Notes: generated by a model from the letters alone, not told the origin. DNA of 53,664 nt from Bacillota bacterium (GCA_023398575.1 JAEWSC010000083.1:1-53664), one strand, 5' to 3'; shown: positions 15,202 through 23,334, counted from the first letter of the stretch. Made by a program: numbers and translations.

Positions 15202-16215
15202 ATGATCATTATCCTAAAACGTGAAGCACAGCAGGAAAAGATTCAGAATTTGATCAAGGACATCGAGAATCTGGGGATTCAGATCCATTACAGCGCAGGC
15301 ACCCAGGCGACCATATTGGGCCTTATCGGCGATGTGTCACGGGTGGATGTCAGCCATTTGAAGGCCAATGAGGTGGTGGAGGATGTACGACGGGTGACGG
15401 AGCCTTATAAGGCCGCCAACCGCAGATTCCACCCCATGGATACGCTTGTAAAGGTGGGCAATCATACCATTGGTGAAGGATATCTTTCAGTGATAGCAGG
15501 ACCATGCTCGGTAGAGAGTGTGCAGCAGCTGCAACTGGTGGCCGATTCAGTGAAGGAGAGCGGCGCGTCGTTTTTGCGTGGCGGGGCTTTTAAGCCACGG
15601 ACGTCACCCTATTCTTTTCAGGGGTTAGAAAACGAAGGGCTTCGGCTGTTGCTGGAAGCCAAAAAGCAAACCGGGCTGCCTATCGTGTCCGAAATCATGG
15701 GGGAGGACCAGATAGAAGATTTTGAAGAGGTGGATGTACTGCAGGTAGGCGCACGCAACATGCAGAATTTCAAGCTGTTAAAGGCATTAGGCCGTACGAA
15801 AAAGCCAGTGCTCCTAAAAAGAGGCCTTTCCGCCACCATTGAAGAGTTTTTGATGAGTGCGGAATACATCCTGGCCGGCGGAAATCCTAATGTGATCCTG
15901 TGCGAGCGCGGCATACGTACCTTCGAAACAATACTTCGCAATAATCTTGATATTTCCGCAGTGCCCCTCTTAAAGCGTCACAGCCATCTGCCTGTGGTCA
16001 TCGATCCTAGCCATGCGGCCGGTATTGCCTGGATGGTGGAACCGTTGGCTAAGGCAGCTATCGCGGCGGGGGCTGACGGCTTAATGATTGAAGTGCACCC
16101 CGATCCCAAGGCGGCACTGTCAGATGGCGCTCAATCCCTGGATTGTGATACCTTCCGCAAGGTGATGGAGCAGGTTCGCCGCAGGGCGGAGTTTGAGGGC
16201 AAGATAATCAACTGA
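15202..16215 (+). CDS. aroF: 3-deoxy-7-phosphoheptulonate synthase (DAHP synthase)
   Basis: A 337-residue class I-beta DAHP synthase with the N-terminal ferredoxin-like regulatory domain (residues 1-70), as in the Thermotoga enzyme, followed by a KDO8P-synthase-like barrel. Barrel motifs are VIAGPCSVES, FLRGGAFKPRTSPYSFQG, VGARNMQNF, PVLLKRG, LCERGIRTFE and VVIDPSHAAG, which bind phosphoenolpyruvate, erythrose 4-phosphate and metal. It makes the first committed intermediate of the shikimate pathway. The start follows GAGAGGGG. Expression is probably set by the upstream peptide attenuator, and feedback by Tyr or Phe through the N-domain is known in relatives. A nucleotidyltransferase gene follows after 38 bp with no terminator between. 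Confidence 0.96.
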   Translation: MIIILKREAQQEKIQNLIKDIENLGIQIHYSAGTQATILGLIGDVSRVDVSHLKANEVVEDVRRVTEPYKAANRRFHPMDTLVKVGNHTIGEGYLSVIAGPCSVESVQQLQLVADSVKESGASFLRGGAFKPRTSPYSFQGLENEGLRLLLEAKKQTGLPIVSEIMGEDQIEDFEEVDVLQVGARNMQNFKLLKALGRTKKPVLLKRGLSATIEEFLMSAEYILAGGNPNVILCERGIRTFETILRNNLDISAVPLLKRHSHLPVVIDPSHAAGIAWMVEPLAKAAIAAGADGLMIEVHPDPKAALSDGAQSLDCDTFRKVMEQVRRRAEFEGKIIN

Positions 16216-16253
16216 AGATTTCAAATGAATTGATTTGAGTGGAGTGGTGTGCG

Positions 16254-17084
16254 ATGCATGAGATTGCCAACCGTGTTGCTGGGGAACTGGCATCTGTTTC
16301 CGGTGTACAGGCAGTGGTGCTGGGGGGCTCTCATTGCACCGGCACCGCCACCGAATCGTCAGATTTGGATATCGGTGTGTATTATTCGGGCAGTCTGGAT
16401 GTGACTGCAATGGATAATATTCTAAGCCGCTTGGATGACGCAGGGCGGTCTGGGCTTATAAACGCCCCTGGCCAGTGGGGGAAGTGGATTAACGGCGGTG
16501 CCTGGCTGACTGTGGAAAATCAAAAGGCAGACATCCTGCTACGGGATGTTGAACTCGTCAAAAGTGTCATTGATGACTGTCAGCAAGGCAAGGTCACGAT
16601 GGATTTTCAGGCTGGCCATCCCTTTGGATTTTGCAGTGCCATATATATGGGGGAGGTAAAATATTGCTTTCCGCTTTCCGACCCGCAGCAAGTGATGGCG
16701 TTGCTGAAAAAGCAGACAGAGCCGGTATCCCAAGCATACCGGAAGTTGGTTTCCGGCTGGTTTTTGTGGGAGTCTGGGTTCTCTTTTCAAACCGGCCGCT
16801 CGAGTGTAAAAAAGCAAGATATCCTTTACGCAAGTGGGTGTCTATTCAAGGGTATCCTATGTCTTGTACAGGCTATGTTCGCCGCACATGGCGAATTTCT
16901 GCTCAATGAAAAAGGTGCGCTCCGCAGGCTTTCGCAGTATTCATTCTGTCCGCAAGGTTTTGTAAAAGCAGCGGAGGCGGCCTTGACAGGGCTTGACAGG
17001 TTGACCCTGGGCCGAAGCTTTGATATGATGGAGGAGAAGTTCCAGGAAATATCCAAGCTGCTTGAAACCGATAGGAGCGTGTGA
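16254..17084 (+). CDS. Nucleotidyltransferase-domain protein
   Basis: A 276-residue protein of the DNA polymerase beta-like nucleotidyltransferase superfamily. The active site is VLGGSHCTGTATESSDLDIG near residues 24-43: GGS followed by two Asp residues (DLD) for metal binding. A third carboxylate is probable in QKADILLRDVE. The C-terminal half is helical, as in kanamycin- or streptomycin-type adenylyltransferases and many uncharacterised relatives. GGAG lies 9 nt before ATG 16254; a GTG at 16239 is less likely. The stop TGA is one base before the next ATG, so translation is tightly coupled with the TGT-like gene. It would transfer a nucleotide to a small molecule or RNA/protein partner; the target is unknown. 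Confidence 0.82.
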   Translation: MHEIANRVAGELASVSGVQAVVLGGSHCTGTATESSDLDIGVYYSGSLDVTAMDNILSRLDDAGRSGLINAPGQWGKWINGGAWLTVENQKADILLRDVELVKSVIDDCQQGKVTMDFQAGHPFGFCSAIYMGEVKYCFPLSDPQQVMALLKKQTEPVSQAYRKLVSGWFLWESGFSFQTGRSSVKKQDILYASGCLFKGILCLVQAMFAAHGEFLLNEKGALRRLSQYSFCPQGFVKAAEAALTGLDRLTLGRSFDMMEEKFQEISKLLETDRSV

Positions 17085-17085
17085 C

Positions 17086-18174
17086 ATGGACCGTTTGGTG
17101 CTCCCGCATGGAGAGGTTGTTTTGCCAGCGTTTTTTCCCGATGGCACTCATGGTGTGGTCCGTTGTATGGACGCAGCGGACTTAAACGCCTGCGGCGTGA
17201 ACGGCATCGTGATGAACGCTTTTCATCTGTTATCAGCCCCGGGGGTGTCCATTCTGCGCGCTGCAGGCGGCCTGCATGGATTCACCGGATGGAAAAAAAC
17301 CATTCTGACCGATTCCGGCGGGTTTCAGGTGTTTTCGTTGATTCAAGAAAACCCAAAGTACGGCACCATCCGCAAAAATGAGATCGTGTTCTATCCTGAA
17401 AACTCTGATAAAAAAGTGATTCTCTCTCCGGAAAAATGCATTCAGTCTCAGTTCGCCTATGGCTCGGATGTTATGATGTGCCTGGATTACTGTACCAGGC
17501 CTGATGATACAGATGATGTGAATGAAATGGCGGTAGATATCACCATTGACTGGGCGATTAAGTGCAAGGAGGAGTATCAAAAGCAACTGAAGGCAAGAAA
17601 GATACCGCAGGATGAGCGGCCTCTTTTATTTGCTATCATTCAGGGCGGCGGCAGCTTTGCCTTGCGCAAAAGGTGTGCTGATGCATTGAAGGAGATCGGC
17701 TTTGATGGCTATGGTTATGGCGGCTGGCCACTGGATAAGGAAGGCCGGCTGGTGGAGGATATACTGCGCTACACGGCTGAATTGATGCCGGATGAGACGA
17801 CAAAATATGCCATGGGTGTTGGTAAGCCGGAGGGCATTGTGGCCTGCCGCAAAATGGGTTATAACCTGTTTGACTGCGTTATTCCCACCAGGGAGGCCAG
17901 ACATAACCGGCTGTATGCCTATAAGGCCGAGACTTCGGATGAAATCGATGTGCATACACCGGGCTTTTATCAGTATCATTACATTATGGATGACAAGTAC
18001 ATGAAGGATATGCGGCCGATATCTACAGCCTGCGATTGTCAACTGTGCAAGAATTATTCAAGAGCATATCTAAGGCATCTGTATAAAGTCGGTGACTCCT
18101 TGGCCTACCGGCTGGCAACCATCCATAACCTCCGGTTTTACACGATGCTCATGGAAAAACTGGGGGAGAAGTGA
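17086..18174 (+). CDS. Divergent tRNA-guanine transglycosylase-like enzyme
   Basis: A 362-residue barrel of the TGT family. Kept residues: the base-binding Asp in ILTDSGGFQVFSL, an Asp in the DEC-like position (LDYC), the Gln of FAIIQGG, the nucleophile Asp in LFDCVIPTREAR, and the zinc site CDCQLC with the His of TIHNL. Changed: the guanine-recognition loop, normally GGLAVGE, reads YGGWPLDKEG, and PTRNAR reads PTREAR. So chemistry and metal site look intact while the base pocket is different. Canonical bacterial TGT swaps guanine-34 for preQ1 in tRNA; here a different base or RNA is expected. No queA, yajC or secDF neighbours are present. AGGAG precedes the ATG, and the stop is one base before the next start. 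Confidence 0.83.
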   Translation: MDRLVLPHGEVVLPAFFPDGTHGVVRCMDAADLNACGVNGIVMNAFHLLSAPGVSILRAAGGLHGFTGWKKTILTDSGGFQVFSLIQENPKYGTIRKNEIVFYPENSDKKVILSPEKCIQSQFAYGSDVMMCLDYCTRPDDTDDVNEMAVDITIDWAIKCKEEYQKQLKARKIPQDERPLLFAIIQGGGSFALRKRCADALKEIGFDGYGYGGWPLDKEGRLVEDILRYTAELMPDETTKYAMGVGKPEGIVACRKMGYNLFDCVIPTREARHNRLYAYKAETSDEIDVHTPGFYQYHYIMDDKYMKDMRPISTACDCQLCKNYSRAYLRHLYKVGDSLAYRLATIHNLRFYTMLMEKLGEK

Positions 18175-18175
18175 C

Positions 18176-18973
18176 ATGGGGAATGAGGCGGCTGAACTTG
18201 CAGACCAGGTCATGGATTCCGGCAAATATGCTTTCATTGCTAAGGACACAGTGCTTCGGCTGTGCGAAGAGTACTTACCGCGTTATAAAAGCAAAAAGGA
18301 CATTATCAAGGCGGTCAAAAAGCAGCTGCACATAATTCATGGCGCGTTCTTTCCGGACAGGTGCCATGAGCAGGCGATGGCACTTTTGGAAAACAAAAAT
18401 ATTTCTGATACGGATTTAAGCCTTCAACTGATGCAGCTGCATCCCTCCACCCGTGAACGGCTGCCTGTTGTACAGGCTTTTTATGATTTTCTGGCACCCT
18501 ATATACAAGATGCAAAAACAGTGTTGGACATCGGCTGTGGTTTTCATCCATGTGCACTCCCATTTATGGGACTTCCCGAAGATATTACCTATATCGCTGG
18601 GGATATAGACCACGATACCATAAAAGTCATACAAGCCTTTTTCGACCGGCTGCATGTAGAGAATGAGGTCAGTATACTAGATGCTGCTGGAAAGCTGCCG
18701 AATTCAGCGATTGACGCCGCTTTTATGTTCAAGCTGATTCCAGTGTTGGAGCAGCAAAAGAAAGGCCTTGCTTACACAATGATGGAGGAATTAAAGGCAA
18801 AGGTCATTGTGGCGACCTTTCCAATAAAAAGCCTTTCTGGCCGTGAAAAGGATATGGAGCAGTTTTATAGCAGCCAATTTGAAAAAAATCTGCCTGAAGC
18901 CTTTTCGATATTGCAAAAAGCGGTTATAGGCACAGAGCTTGTGTACGTGGTTACCAAGGCACAGGTTCGCTAG
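18176..18973 (+). CDS. Rmt/ArmA-like 16S rRNA (guanine1405-N7) methyltransferase
   Basis: A 265-residue protein matching the Rmt family along its length: N-terminal helical domain with KYAFIAKDTVLRLCEEYL and HIIHGAFF, HPSTRERL before the catalytic domain, SAM motif VLDIGCGFHPCALPFM, then FKLIPVLEQQKKG, TFPIKSLSGREKDME and IGTELVYVVTK. All have direct counterparts in RmtB/ArmA. Those enzymes methylate N7 of G1405 in helix 44 of 16S rRNA and give high-level resistance to 4,6-disubstituted deoxystreptamine aminoglycosides. Here the gene is chromosomal-looking, in an operon with TGT-like, nucleotidyltransferase and kinase genes, without transposase. GGGGGAGAA precedes the ATG. The family is clear; target base and resistance are inferred. 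Confidence 0.85.
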   Translation: MGNEAAELADQVMDSGKYAFIAKDTVLRLCEEYLPRYKSKKDIIKAVKKQLHIIHGAFFPDRCHEQAMALLENKNISDTDLSLQLMQLHPSTRERLPVVQAFYDFLAPYIQDAKTVLDIGCGFHPCALPFMGLPEDITYIAGDIDHDTIKVIQAFFDRLHVENEVSILDAAGKLPNSAIDAAFMFKLIPVLEQQKKGLAYTMMEELKAKVIVATFPIKSLSGREKDMEQFYSSQFEKNLPEAFSILQKAVIGTELVYVVTKAQVR

Positions 18974-19026
18974 CTGTATTCGTGTTTACCAGATGCAGAG
19001 CACTTGACTGGCTGGAGAAGGATAAG

Positions 19027-19611
19027 ATGGAGATTGATCGTATAGGACAAAGCTCAAAATGGCTGGATTCGCTGGATCAGCTGATGGCGGAAAAAGCATC
19101 GGTCATAATTGCTCTTGATGGCCCCAGTGGTGCAGGGAAAAGCTCGCTGGCAACATGGTTTCAAGTAAAGTATGATGACTGCGCAGTTTTCCATATGGAT
19201 GACTTTTTTCTGCCCATGGCGAAAAAATCACGAGAGCGGCTGCAAACGCCAGGCGGCAACGTGGATTGGGAGCGGTTTTTGAGTGAAGTGCTATTGCCAC
19301 TCAAGGGCGGAAAAGCTTTTTCTTATCGCCCGTTCAATTGCGGTACCGGCGAGCTGGATGATCTAGTGTTTGCCGCATCCCGTAAGCTGAATGTTATAGA
19401 AGGAGTATACAGCCATCATCCTGCGCTTCGAGAAGTGTACGATATGACATTTTTCTTATCCATTGAACGACAGGAACAGTTGGATAGAATCCTCGTACGC
19501 AATGGAGAGATGATACTGAACAGGTTTGTGAAGGAATGGATTCCGCTGGAAGATTTGTATTTTGAAAAGATGGGGATTCAGGAGAAAGCAGACTATATGA
19601 TCTCTGTATGA
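19027..19611 (+). CDS. Uridine-kinase-like P-loop kinase
   Basis: A 194-residue P-loop kinase. Walker A is ALDGPSGAGKSSLA near residue 27, the substrate Asp pair is in FHMDDFFLP, the lid-type Arg and catalytic region is in FSYRPFNCGTGELDD, and VIEGVYSHHPAL gives Walker B. This is the layout of uridine kinase and related nucleoside or small-metabolite kinases. ATG 19027 follows GGAGAAGGA; an earlier in-frame GTG at 18982 lacks a site. It is the last gene of the aroF to kinase series and ends at a strong terminator. In this setting it could phosphorylate a nucleoside released or used by the TGT-like enzyme, or an aminoglycoside-like compound; both are guesses. Confidence 0.78.
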   Translation: MEIDRIGQSSKWLDSLDQLMAEKASVIIALDGPSGAGKSSLATWFQVKYDDCAVFHMDDFFLPMAKKSRERLQTPGGNVDWERFLSEVLLPLKGGKAFSYRPFNCGTGELDDLVFAASRKLNVIEGVYSHHPALREVYDMTFFLSIERQEQLDRILVRNGEMILNRFVKEWIPLEDLYFEKMGIQEKADYMISV

Positions 19612-19616
19612 ACGTT

Positions 19617-19652
19617 AAAAACGGGATACCAAGACAATGGCATCCCGTTTTT
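19617..19652. terminator. Bidirectional terminator after the kinase gene
   Basis: An 11-bp perfect stem (19617-19627 with 19642-19652) with five As on one side and five Ts on the other. It serves the aroF-to-kinase operon on the + strand and the small minus-strand gene from the other side. Confidence 0.87.
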
Positions 19653-19671
19653 GATGCGAGGGCAGATTTGG

Positions 19672-19836
19672 TCAAGTTGGCGGTGGGGGAGGGTTCGCCT
19701 TCTCGTGGCCTGCTTTTGCCTTTCCCTTTATTTCTGGCACGGGGGTAACGGTATTTCTGGGGAAATGCGTAATGCTGTTGCTTTCTGTGCCGTGGGGTTC
19801 TCTTGGATCGGGCCTGCGCATGCCTTTTTTGGCCAT
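19672..19836 (-). CDS. Small basic protein of unknown function (54 residues)
   Basis: A 54-residue protein starting MAKKGMRRPDP behind ACGAGGTGA with 6-nt spacing and stopping just before a shared terminator. It is rich in Lys, Arg, Pro and His, has THFPRNTVTPVPE in the middle, and ends with HEKANPPPPPT. There is no membrane segment or signal peptide. I recall similar MAKKGMKRPD-type short proteins in Clostridia, which supports a real gene, but I cannot name a family. A longer reading (to 19941) has no good start site. It is divergent from wecB and convergent with the kinase operon. Confidence 0.62.
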   Translation of the reverse strand: MAKKGMRRPDPREPHGTESNSITHFPRNTVTPVPEIKGKAKAGHEKANPPPPPT

Positions 19837-19934
19837 AAATTTCACCTCGTTAATAATGTGCCGCATTTTTTTGAAGGCATGCGTAGAGCATAGGAACGCC
19901 ATAATTTGTGAAATCGCCAAGCCATACTTGAGCC

Positions 19935-19963
19935 TTGTCATTCATTGCTGAATTATGTATACT
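19935..19963 (+). promoter_or_regulatory. Promoter of wecB/mnaA
   Basis: TTGTCA (19935-19940), 17-bp spacer and TATACT (19958-19963), about 48 nt before the wecB start. Near consensus. Confidence 0.75.
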
Positions 19964-20011
19964 TTTCTGGGTCTATCATATGGCTTAATTTGGGCGAAAG
20001 AGGTATACGCC

Positions 20012-21145
20012 ATGCGGGATATGGTTGTCTTGAGCGTATTTGGTACGCGGCCGGAAGCGATAAAAATGGCTCCCTTGGTAAGGCTGTTGCAAAAGACGCC
20101 GGGGGTGAAAGGCCTTGTATGCCTGACTGGCCAGCACCGGCAGATGCTGGATCAGGTGATGAAACGGTTTTCTCTGAAGGCGGATTACGATCTGAACCTG
20201 ATGCGGCCGAACCAGACGCTGACGGAGATCACAGCACGTGTTTTGGAAGGCATGGACCAGGTGCTTACAGAATGCCGGCCCGATGTCGTCTTGGTACATG
20301 GTGATACTACTACCAGCATGGTCGCCGCATTGGCAGCCTTTTACCATAAGATTCCGGTCGGCCATGTGGAAGCCGGGCTTCGGACCTATGATAAATATTC
20401 GCCTTTCCCCGAGGAAATGAACCGGAATATTACTGGGCGCATTGCTATGCTGCATTTTGCGCCGACGGAGCAGAACCGTTTAAATCTTGCAAAAGAAGGT
20501 GTTCGTGAGCATGTTTATGTAACGGGCAATACGGTGATCGATGCGCTTTTGTCCATGGTCCGGTCCGATTATGCTTTTCAAGAAAAGGCGCTAACGAGTG
20601 TGGATTTTTCAAAAGGCCGCGTAATTTTGCTGACTGCTCACCGCAGGGAAAATCTGGGAGAGCCGCTTTTGAACATTTGCAGGGCTGTCAAGCGTTTGGT
20701 GGAAGCGCTGCCGGATGTGCAGGTGGTATACCCCGTGCATATGAATCCCGCAGTGGGGGAACCTGTTCGCGCTATGCTGGGCAATATGGAACGCGTTCAT
20801 TTGATGCCCCCTGTCGATGTGGAGGATATGCATAACCTGATCGGTCGCTGTACTTTGGTGATGACCGATTCTGGTGGACTGCAGGAGGAAGCGCCGGCGC
20901 TGGGCAAGCCTGTTGTGGTGCTGCGCACGGAAACAGAGCGGCCTGAGGTGGTTATGGCCGGAAAGGCGGTGCTGGCTGGTATTCTGGAGAATGACATCTT
21001 TAATGCTGCCATGACACTGCTGACCGATGATTCGGCCTATCAGCGTATGGCCCAAGCGATTCACCCTTACGGCAACGGTCATGCCTCTGAAATGATTGTG
21101 GATGCACTGAAAGAGTGGTTTGAGAAAGAAAATCCAATTGAATAA
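20012..21145 (+). CDS. wecB: UDP-N-acetylglucosamine 2-epimerase (non-hydrolysing)
   Basis: A 377-residue enzyme interconverting UDP-GlcNAc and UDP-ManNAc for cell-wall teichoic acids or polysaccharides (also named mnaA). Family motifs: FGTRPEAIKMAPLV, LVHGDTTTSM, VGHVEAGLRTYDKYSPFPEE, TGNTVIDAL, LTAHRRENLG and TDSGGLQEEAP. Start ATG 20012 follows AAAGAGG. Length is normal for the family. It is transcribed alone from a strong promoter and ends at an intrinsic terminator, so its partner genes for ManNAc use are not local. Confidence 0.95.
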   Translation: MRDMVVLSVFGTRPEAIKMAPLVRLLQKTPGVKGLVCLTGQHRQMLDQVMKRFSLKADYDLNLMRPNQTLTEITARVLEGMDQVLTECRPDVVLVHGDTTTSMVAALAAFYHKIPVGHVEAGLRTYDKYSPFPEEMNRNITGRIAMLHFAPTEQNRLNLAKEGVREHVYVTGNTVIDALLSMVRSDYAFQEKALTSVDFSKGRVILLTAHRRENLGEPLLNICRAVKRLVEALPDVQVVYPVHMNPAVGEPVRAMLGNMERVHLMPPVDVEDMHNLIGRCTLVMTDSGGLQEEAPALGKPVVVLRTETERPEVVMAGKAVLAGILENDIFNAAMTLLTDDSAYQRMAQAIHPYGNGHASEMIVDALKEWFEKENPIE

Positions 21146-21156
21146 AGGATTGGAAG

Positions 21157-21187
21157 ACCTGGCTGCTGCAAAAGCGCCGGGTTTTTT
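21157..21187 (+). terminator. Intrinsic terminator after wecB
   Basis: Seven-bp stem (21157-21163 with 21176-21182, one G-U) followed by six Ts. Confidence 0.75.
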
Positions 21188-21275
21188 ATGTTATGGCTTT
21201 TCATTATAGAAAACTGCAATTCCACAATAATAGGCAGTGATTGATTGCAGATGAATGGAAGGTTAGGTGGGGCAG

Positions 21276-22178
21276 ATGGTCGATGTGTGCCTGCCGGGAA
21301 CTGGAGGCATGATGCCGCTTGTAAACCGGTGGCTTTCTTGCTGCTGGCTGGAATATATGGGTAAAGCGATATTGATTGATTGCGGTGAGGGTACGCAAAT
21401 CGCACTGAAGGCCGCCGGAATAAAAGTTGGCCGGCTTGAAACGCTGCTCATTACCCATTATCACGCCGACCATGTCGCGGGCTTGCCGGGCTTGCTTTTG
21501 ACACTCGGTAACAGTAATAGAACAAGCCCGTTGACCATCATTGGGCCAATAGGCCTTGCTCACATTGTTTCATGCCTAATGGCTATTGCGCCGGCACTTC
21601 CTTATCCGCTGAGGCTTATGGAGTGGCGGGAGGATGCGCCGGAACAACTGGAGGAGGAAGGGACATGCATTTCCTCTCTGCCTCTGAGCCACGGGATACC
21701 TTGCCTTGGTTATCATATTGCGTATAAGCGAAAGGCTGTATTCAATCCGGACAAAGCAAACGCGCTTCATGTGCCTCGAGAGATGTTCCGCCTTCTGCAC
21801 GATGGACAAGCCGCTACACTTTCTGATGGCAGGGTCATTGAGCCGCACATGGTGTTGGATGGGATGCGGAATCCAATTCAAGTCTGCTACTGTACGGATA
21901 CCAGAACGGTTAGTAGCCTCATTGCCTTTGCGGAGGATTGTGATCTGTGCATTTTGGAAGGCATGCATGGCGACCATGCACTTCGAGAAAAAATGGTTGA
22001 AAAAGGGCATATGCTATTTTCTGATAGCGCTGGCATTGCAAAAATGGCAAATGCAAAATGTTTATGGTTGACCCACTACAGCCCGGCGCTTACAGACCCG
22101 GCAGCCTATTTGGATAACGCGGTGCAAATATTTCCAAATACCGTAGCGGCGGTTGATGGACAGCGCATGACCTTATAA
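21276..22178 (+). CDS. rnz: Ribonuclease Z
   Basis: A 300-residue metallo-beta-lactamase-fold endonuclease that trims the 3' trailer of tRNA precursors. The N-terminus MVDVCLPGTGGMMPL, the metal motif THYHADHVAGLPGLLL near residue 66, SHGIPCLGYHI, and the C-terminal Asp/His sites (CTDTRT, LEGMHGD, LTHYSP) fit RNase Z/ElaC-type proteins. ATG 21276 is preferred to GTG 21267 because it gives the usual family N-terminus and lies 5 nt after AGGTGG. It stands between wecB and the glycosyltransferases without obvious operon partners. Confidence 0.85.
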   Translation: MVDVCLPGTGGMMPLVNRWLSCCWLEYMGKAILIDCGEGTQIALKAAGIKVGRLETLLITHYHADHVAGLPGLLLTLGNSNRTSPLTIIGPIGLAHIVSCLMAIAPALPYPLRLMEWREDAPEQLEEEGTCISSLPLSHGIPCLGYHIAYKRKAVFNPDKANALHVPREMFRLLHDGQAATLSDGRVIEPHMVLDGMRNPIQVCYCTDTRTVSSLIAFAEDCDLCILEGMHGDHALREKMVEKGHMLFSDSAGIAKMANAKCLWLTHYSPALTDPAAYLDNAVQIFPNTVAAVDGQRMTL

Positions 22179-22251
22179 CGGTATGTAGCATATACTTAGC
22201 GCTGTTCATAGCATGGTATTGGTGAAAAATATGCCATGCGGGGGCCTCCCA

Positions 22252-23334
22252 ATGAAGCAGTATAAGATTTGCGTATATGCCATATGTAAGAATGAAGAAC
22301 AGTTTGTAGACCGGTGGATGGACGCCGTAAGCGAAGCGGATTTGGTGGTAGTGCTGGATACGGGCTCCACCGACCAAACGGCGGAAAAACTTCGGTCGCG
22401 TGGTGCTTTGGTGTATGAAGTTGCCATTTCTCCCTGGCGCTTTGATACAGCCCGCAATATAGCAATGGATCACATTCCCGGGGATGTGGATATTTGTGTT
22501 TCCAACGATCTTGATGAAGTGTTTGATAAAGGCTGGCGGGCAAAGCTGGAAGCTGCATGGAAGCCAGGCACGACCCGGGCACGCTATCTTTTTACCTGGA
22601 GCCATAAAGACGATGGAACGCCTGACAAGCAGTTTCCAATGGAGAAAATACACCGCCGCAAAGACTTTCGATGGGTGCATCCCGTGCATGAGGTGCTAAA
22701 GTATAACGGCAGCGATTCGGAATCCAGCGTATGGGTAAACGGCATGGTGCTCCATCATTATCCCGACCTTAATAAGCCCAGGGCGCAATATTTGCCCTTG
22801 CTGGAGCTCTCAGCCAAGGAGAATCCTGACGATGACCGCACAATCTTCTGGCTGGGTCGGGAGTATATGTATTATGGGCAGTATGATCAAAGCATAGAAA
22901 CGCTCAAACGTCATCTTGCGATGCCCACGGCGCAGTGGGATGCGGAGCGCAGCGCTTCCATGCGCTTTATTGGCAAGTGTTATCAAGGAAAAGGCGACTT
23001 GAAGGAAGCAAAGCGGTGGCTGTTCCGTGCCATTGCGGAATGCCCTAGCATCCGCGAGCCATATCATTACCTGGCAAGAATCGGATATTTGCTTGGCGAT
23101 TGGCCGTTAACCTTTTTCATGACAGAGAAGGCTTTGGCCATTACTGAAAGAGCAGGCGGCTATCTTTTGGAGCCAGCTTCCTGGGGATACAGTCTGCATG
23201 ACCTGGCGGCAATCGCCCTGTACCGGTTGGGGCTTTACAAAAAGTCATACGAGCATGCAATAAAGGCTTGTGAAATGGAGCCGGGTGACCAGCGGCTAAA
23301 AAACAACTTGATCCTGATTGAAGAAAAATTATGA
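22252..23334 (+). CDS. Family 2-like glycosyltransferase with TPR-like C-terminus (copy 1)
   Basis: A 360-residue protein. Residues 1-130 carry a GT-A-type core: ICVYAICKNEEQFVDRW, VLDTGSTDQT, PWRFDTARN and SNDLDEVF, where DLDE sits in the place of the DxD metal motif. HRRKDFRWVHPVHE follows. The C-terminal half is helical with repeat-like hairpins such as LGREYMYYGQYDQSIETL and CYQGKGDLKEAKRWL, resembling tetratricopeptide repeats. Relatives glycosylate proteins or cell-surface polymers. No SD is convincing for ATG 22252; upstream ATGs at 22213 and 22231 are possible. It is followed after 18 bp by a close paralogue. Confidence 0.83.
   Translation: MKQYKICVYAICKNEEQFVDRWMDAVSEADLVVVLDTGSTDQTAEKLRSRGALVYEVAISPWRFDTARNIAMDHIPGDVDICVSNDLDEVFDKGWRAKLEAAWKPGTTRARYLFTWSHKDDGTPDKQFPMEKIHRRKDFRWVHPVHEVLKYNGSDSESSVWVNGMVLHHYPDLNKPRAQYLPLLELSAKENPDDDRTIFWLGREYMYYGQYDQSIETLKRHLAMPTAQWDAERSASMRFIGKCYQGKGDLKEAKRWLFRAIAECPSIREPYHYLARIGYLLGDWPLTFFMTEKALAITERAGGYLLEPASWGYSLHDLAAIALYRLGLYKKSYEHAIKACEMEPGDQRLKNNLILIEEKL

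Noticed and set aside
18982..19026. Earlier GTG start for the P-loop kinase
   Set aside because: No ribosome binding site precedes it, whereas GGAGAAGGA sits just before ATG 19027.
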